From positions 1 to 64,000 of the forward strand of contig JBQELO010000013.1 of assembly GCA_052103955.1 (NCBI GenBank): 64,000 nucleotides of DNA, read 5' to 3'. The notes beneath the pieces are model-generated. The model was not told the origin of the DNA and made no database searches. It was given only the letters and a program-made list of their open reading frames with translations. The stretch comes from Paenalcaligenes sp052103955 (lineage in GTDB: Bacteria > Pseudomonadota > Gammaproteobacteria > Burkholderiales > Burkholderiaceae_B). The position numbers were made by a program, and so were the translations under genes. Of the stretch, positions 61,908-64,000 are shown piece by piece; the stretch's first letter is position 1, and the number at the start of each line of letters is the position of its first letter.

Positions 61908-62386
61908 GCTTCGTCTCCACTATCGTTTGCCATAGGCTCCGGCAAAAAAAGGCGCCTACACATCAGCACTGCTGTAGCGGCAAAACCAATCGTTACGGGC
62001 ACATAAATCCAAAACAACGAAATCCCTAAAATACGTGTCATGCGTGCTTGTACGGCACCGGCCAAACTCCAACTCCACCATGCGGCAATCAGCAGCACCG
62101 CGACCGACAATACCCCTATCAACACATACACAATCTGGCGTAAACGCGGACGCATTGCATCCGTCAAAAAGCTAATGGTGAGATTTTCATGGTCGCGCTC
62201 AGCAAAAAAAACGCCCATAAAAATAATCCACACCATCAACAAGCCTGACATTTCCTCAACCCAATGCCATGGCGTGTGCATCACGTAGCGCATGAACACG
62301 CCACCCACCGTAATGCACACCAGCACCCCTAACAGCAGGCCCAGCAGTGCATTACCCCACTTGTTTACTACTTGTCTCATCATCAT
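61904..62386 (-). CDS. TRAP transporter small membrane subunit (DctQ type), second system
   Basis: A 160-residue protein with four TM helices. 'TPWHWVEEMSGLLMVWIIFMGVFF' near 38-61 is the DctQ hallmark. A 102-base gap with an inverted repeat separates it from the binding-protein gene upstream. Confidence 0.92.
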   Translation of the reverse strand: MMMRQVVNKWGNALLGLLLGVLVCITVGGVFMRYVMHTPWHWVEEMSGLLMVWIIFMGVFFAERDHENLTISFLTDAMRPRLRQIVYVLIGVLSVAVLLIAAWWSWSLAGAVQARMTRILGISLFWIYVPVTIGFAATAVLMCRRLFLPEPMANDSGDEA

Positions 62387-62403
62387 TCACCCTCAGCCAT
62401 AAG

Positions 62404-62467
62404 GCTCATCACCCTTAGGCTTACCGTGGCATAGACACCCACCGCAAACCGCATTGAAGTGATGAGC
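62404..62467 (-). repeat. Inverted repeat between TRAP P and Q genes
   Basis: Perfect nine-base arms GCTCATCAC (62404-62412) and GTGATGAGC (62459-62467) with a 46-base loop. It lies between the binding-protein and membrane-subunit genes, where stem-loops often let the binding protein be made in excess. Confidence 0.5.
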
Positions 62468-62488
62468 AGCAACACACTACAACCCGTC

Positions 62489-63469
62489 TTATTTCAGCTG
62501 GTCTTGCAGGGTTTGGTATAAGTTAGGCGACCACTCAGGAAACTGCTCATACACTTTCAGCGCTTTGGCTTTAAAAGCTTCACGATCAGGCTCAATAACC
62601 TCTACCCCTTCAGCACGCATCAGCTCTAACACTTTGGCATCACTTTCTTTGGCCAGTTGCTGGCTGTATAAGCCTGCCTCACGCCCTGTTTCGTGAATCA
62701 ACGCCAATTGCTCTTCAGGCAACGTACTAAAGAAGGCCTCACCACCCACCCACACCGCTGCGGTGGTTAGGTAATTCACCAATGACAAATACTTGGCGGG
62801 TTCATGCAGTTTTTGCCCGTACAACACACTAAGCGGGTTTTCTGCGCCATCAATCACACCTTGCGTCAGTGCCGGATACACGTCAGCTAACGGCATAGGT
62901 GTAGGCGTAGCCCCCATGGCTTCAAAGGTTTTGATTTGAATGACGTTATTGGGCACTCGGATCTTCATACCCGCCAAATCTTCTGGTGTACGAATAGGTT
63001 TTTTCGCAATGATGTGGCGATCACCATAGTTATAGTTAGTAATCACCAAGTGCACCCCTTGCTCACGCAAGGATTTGTTTTTCTCGGCAAACCACGGACT
63101 GTCGTATAACTCAAAAAGCTTTTCTGTGTTTTCTGTCAAAAATGGGCCATACAGCGCAGCAAGGTCTGGCTCGTAATCTGCCATAAAACCCACGTCGCTA
63201 ATGGTGACTACGTTCATTCCCATTAGCGCTTGGTCCATCACATCGCTTTTAGAACCCAACTGCGAACTGGGATACAGTTCTAGCAAAATTTCGCCGTTGC
63301 TGCGCTCTTTCAGCAAATCTGCCCAATAGTTCATCACCAAATCAGCCGGTTCACCAGGATGGTTTTCATAGGCTACTTTGATGGTGGTGGGAGCGGCCAA
63401 AACCGCCATAGGCGCTGCCAAGGCAAAGGTTGATAACGCTGCTACGGCATAAGATTTCAGTGTTTTCAT
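62489..63469 (-). CDS. TRAP transporter solute-binding protein (DctP type), second system
   Basis: A 326-residue periplasmic binding protein. ATG at 63469 is used since it starts the signal peptide (MKTLKSYAVAALSTFALAAP, cleaved near VLAAP). 'MKIRVPNNVIQIKTFEAMG' holds the ligand-binding Arg, and 'TQGVIDGAENPLSVLYG' follows. Next to an L-fuconate-dehydratase-like gene, the ligand may be a sugar acid (inference). Confidence 0.93.
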   Translation of the reverse strand: MKTLKSYAVAALSTFALAAPMAVLAAPTTIKVAYENHPGEPADLVMNYWADLLKERSNGEILLELYPSSQLGSKSDVMDQALMGMNVVTISDVGFMADYEPDLAALYGPFLTENTEKLFELYDSPWFAEKNKSLREQGVHLVITNYNYGDRHIIAKKPIRTPEDLAGMKIRVPNNVIQIKTFEAMGATPTPMPLADVYPALTQGVIDGAENPLSVLYGQKLHEPAKYLSLVNYLTTAAVWVGGEAFFSTLPEEQLALIHETGREAGLYSQQLAKESDAKVLELMRAEGVEVIEPDREAFKAKALKVYEQFPEWSPNLYQTLQDQLK

Positions 63470-63517
63470 TGTTGTCTCCAGAATAACTAGTGATAGTTGC
63501 CACATGCTGCTTGAGTC

Positions 63518-63571
63518 ATAGCCACGCACCTACTCTTGTTATCGCTACGTTGTGTGAGAGTGCGCGGCTAT
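63518..63571 (-). repeat. Imperfect inverted repeat between the dehydratase and TRAP genes
   Basis: Arms ATAGCCACGCAC (63518-63529) and GTGCGCGGCTAT (63560-63571), 11 of 12 pairs, with a 30-base loop and no T-run. It may be an attenuator, RNA-processing site or operator. Confidence 0.45.
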
Positions 63572-63581
63572 AGCGTCGTGT

Positions 63582-64000
63582 TTAGCCCGTAAATTCGTAC
63601 TGATCTATAGAGGCCCGTTTCATTTCAATGGAATACCCCGGCATGGAAGGGGCGACGTAGGCGGCATTCTTAATGCGGCAAGGGTCTACAAAGTGCTCAT
63701 GCAAATGATCCACAAACTCGATCACACGCCCTTCTTTAGTGCCTGCAATACATACGTAGTCGATCATGGACAAATGCTGAACGTATTCGCACAGCCCTAC
63801 CCCACCAGCATGAGGGCATACTTTCAGGTTGTACTTAGCAGCCATCAACATCACTGCCAGCACTTCATTGACCCCACCCAAACGGCAAGCATCAATCTGC
63901 ACTACATCTACAGCGCCTTCCATAATCAATTGCTTGAACATAATGCGGTTCTGGCACATCTCACCGGTGGCCACCTGCATTTTTCCTTTCATGGCTTCGC
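63582..64000 (-). CDS. L-fuconate dehydratase-like enolase-superfamily enzyme (5' end missing)
   Basis: The C-terminal 139 residues of a mandelate-racemase/enolase superfamily enzyme; the coding frame runs through the window edge, so the visible methionines are internal. 'VQIDACRLGGVNEVLAVMLMAAK' in outline has the metal-site region, and 'CPHAGGVGLCEYVQHLSMIDY' carries the catalytic His. The run 'GTKEGRVIEFVDHLHEHFVDP' is highly characteristic of L-fuconate dehydratase, which gives 2-keto-3-deoxy-L-fuconate. A related acid-sugar substrate cannot be excluded. The TRAP genes follow it on the same strand. Confidence 0.85.
   Translation of the reverse strand, partial: EAMKGKMQVATGEMCQNRIMFKQLIMEGAVDVVQIDACRLGGVNEVLAVMLMAAKYNLKVCPHAGGVGLCEYVQHLSMIDYVCIAGTKEGRVIEFVDHLHEHFVDPCRIKNAAYVAPSMPGYSIEMKRASIDQYEFTG

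Noticed and set aside
1..64000. CRISPR arrays, rRNA genes, insertion sequences
   Set aside because: No regularly spaced repeats, no rRNA-like stretches and no transposase frames were found on reading both strands.

Overview
The window is about 50% GC and looks like the chromosome of a betaproteobacterium of the Burkholderiales, most likely a relative of the Alcaligenaceae (Bordetella, Achromobacter, Alcaligenes). The grounds are the flhDC-motAB-che-flhBAF gene order next to a long flg cluster, an unusually long FlhF, and two complete TRAP transporters with small catabolic enzymes. This is inference from family knowledge; no 16S rRNA gene is present. I see no IS elements, prophage genes, integrases or CRISPR arrays.

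Left part (1-35,050), motility and chemotaxis. It opens with the export-gate genes fliO (partial), fliP, fliQ, fliR on +. A minus-strand pair follows: a DEDDh exonuclease and a cNMP/CBS/DUF294 protein whose nucleotidyltransferase motif has decayed. A long minus-strand series runs flgB-C-D-E-F-G-H-I-J-K-L, then a small chemoreceptor ending in a CheR-tether pentapeptide and a small lipoprotein. Divergent + genes flgA, flgM and flgN follow. The other flagellar block is on minus and is transcribed flhD-flhC, then motA-motB-cheA-cheW-mcp-cheR-cheB-cheY-cheZ, then flhB-flhA-flhF. Candidate FliA (sigma-28) promoters with identical 11-base spacing lie before flgM and flgK, with a weaker one before motA. 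This fits a hierarchy FlhDC -> FliA/FlgM -> late genes. fliA, fliC and fliD are not in the window.

Middle part (35,050-49,700), housekeeping, transport and resistance. It holds glpK, a TM2-domain protein, a SulP anion transporter, a Cd/Pb/Zn-type P-ATPase divergent from its CadR/PbrR-like MerR regulator with a clear MerR-type promoter, a split YeeE/YedE sulfur-transport pair, a SirB2-like protein, a DMT exporter, and a MarR regulator followed by a tripartite drug-efflux operon (NodT-type outer-membrane lipoprotein, EmrA, EmrB).

Right part (49,580-64,000), accessory catabolism. Two identical tRNA-Asn(GUU) genes in direct orientation, 9,950 bases apart, bracket a DMT transporter, an AraC regulator, and a ten-gene minus-strand operon: cupin, NIPSNAP, lambda-crystallin-like dehydrogenase, TRAP Q/M/P, alpha/beta hydrolase, aspartate-dehydrogenase-like enzyme, SDR and TetR. 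The region upstream of this operon carries two near-identical 24-base sites in inverted orientation, about 95 bases apart, like a looping repressor. Beyond the second tRNA lie an IclR regulator, a second TRAP system and the 3' end of an L-fuconate-dehydratase-like gene that leaves the window, so a sugar-acid uptake and breakdown locus is likely.

Most unusual points: the uncharacterised TRAP-fed operon with its paired operators between duplicate tRNAs, the 797-residue FlhF with an altered G3 motif, the decayed DUF294 protein, and the chemoreceptor with almost no periplasmic domain.
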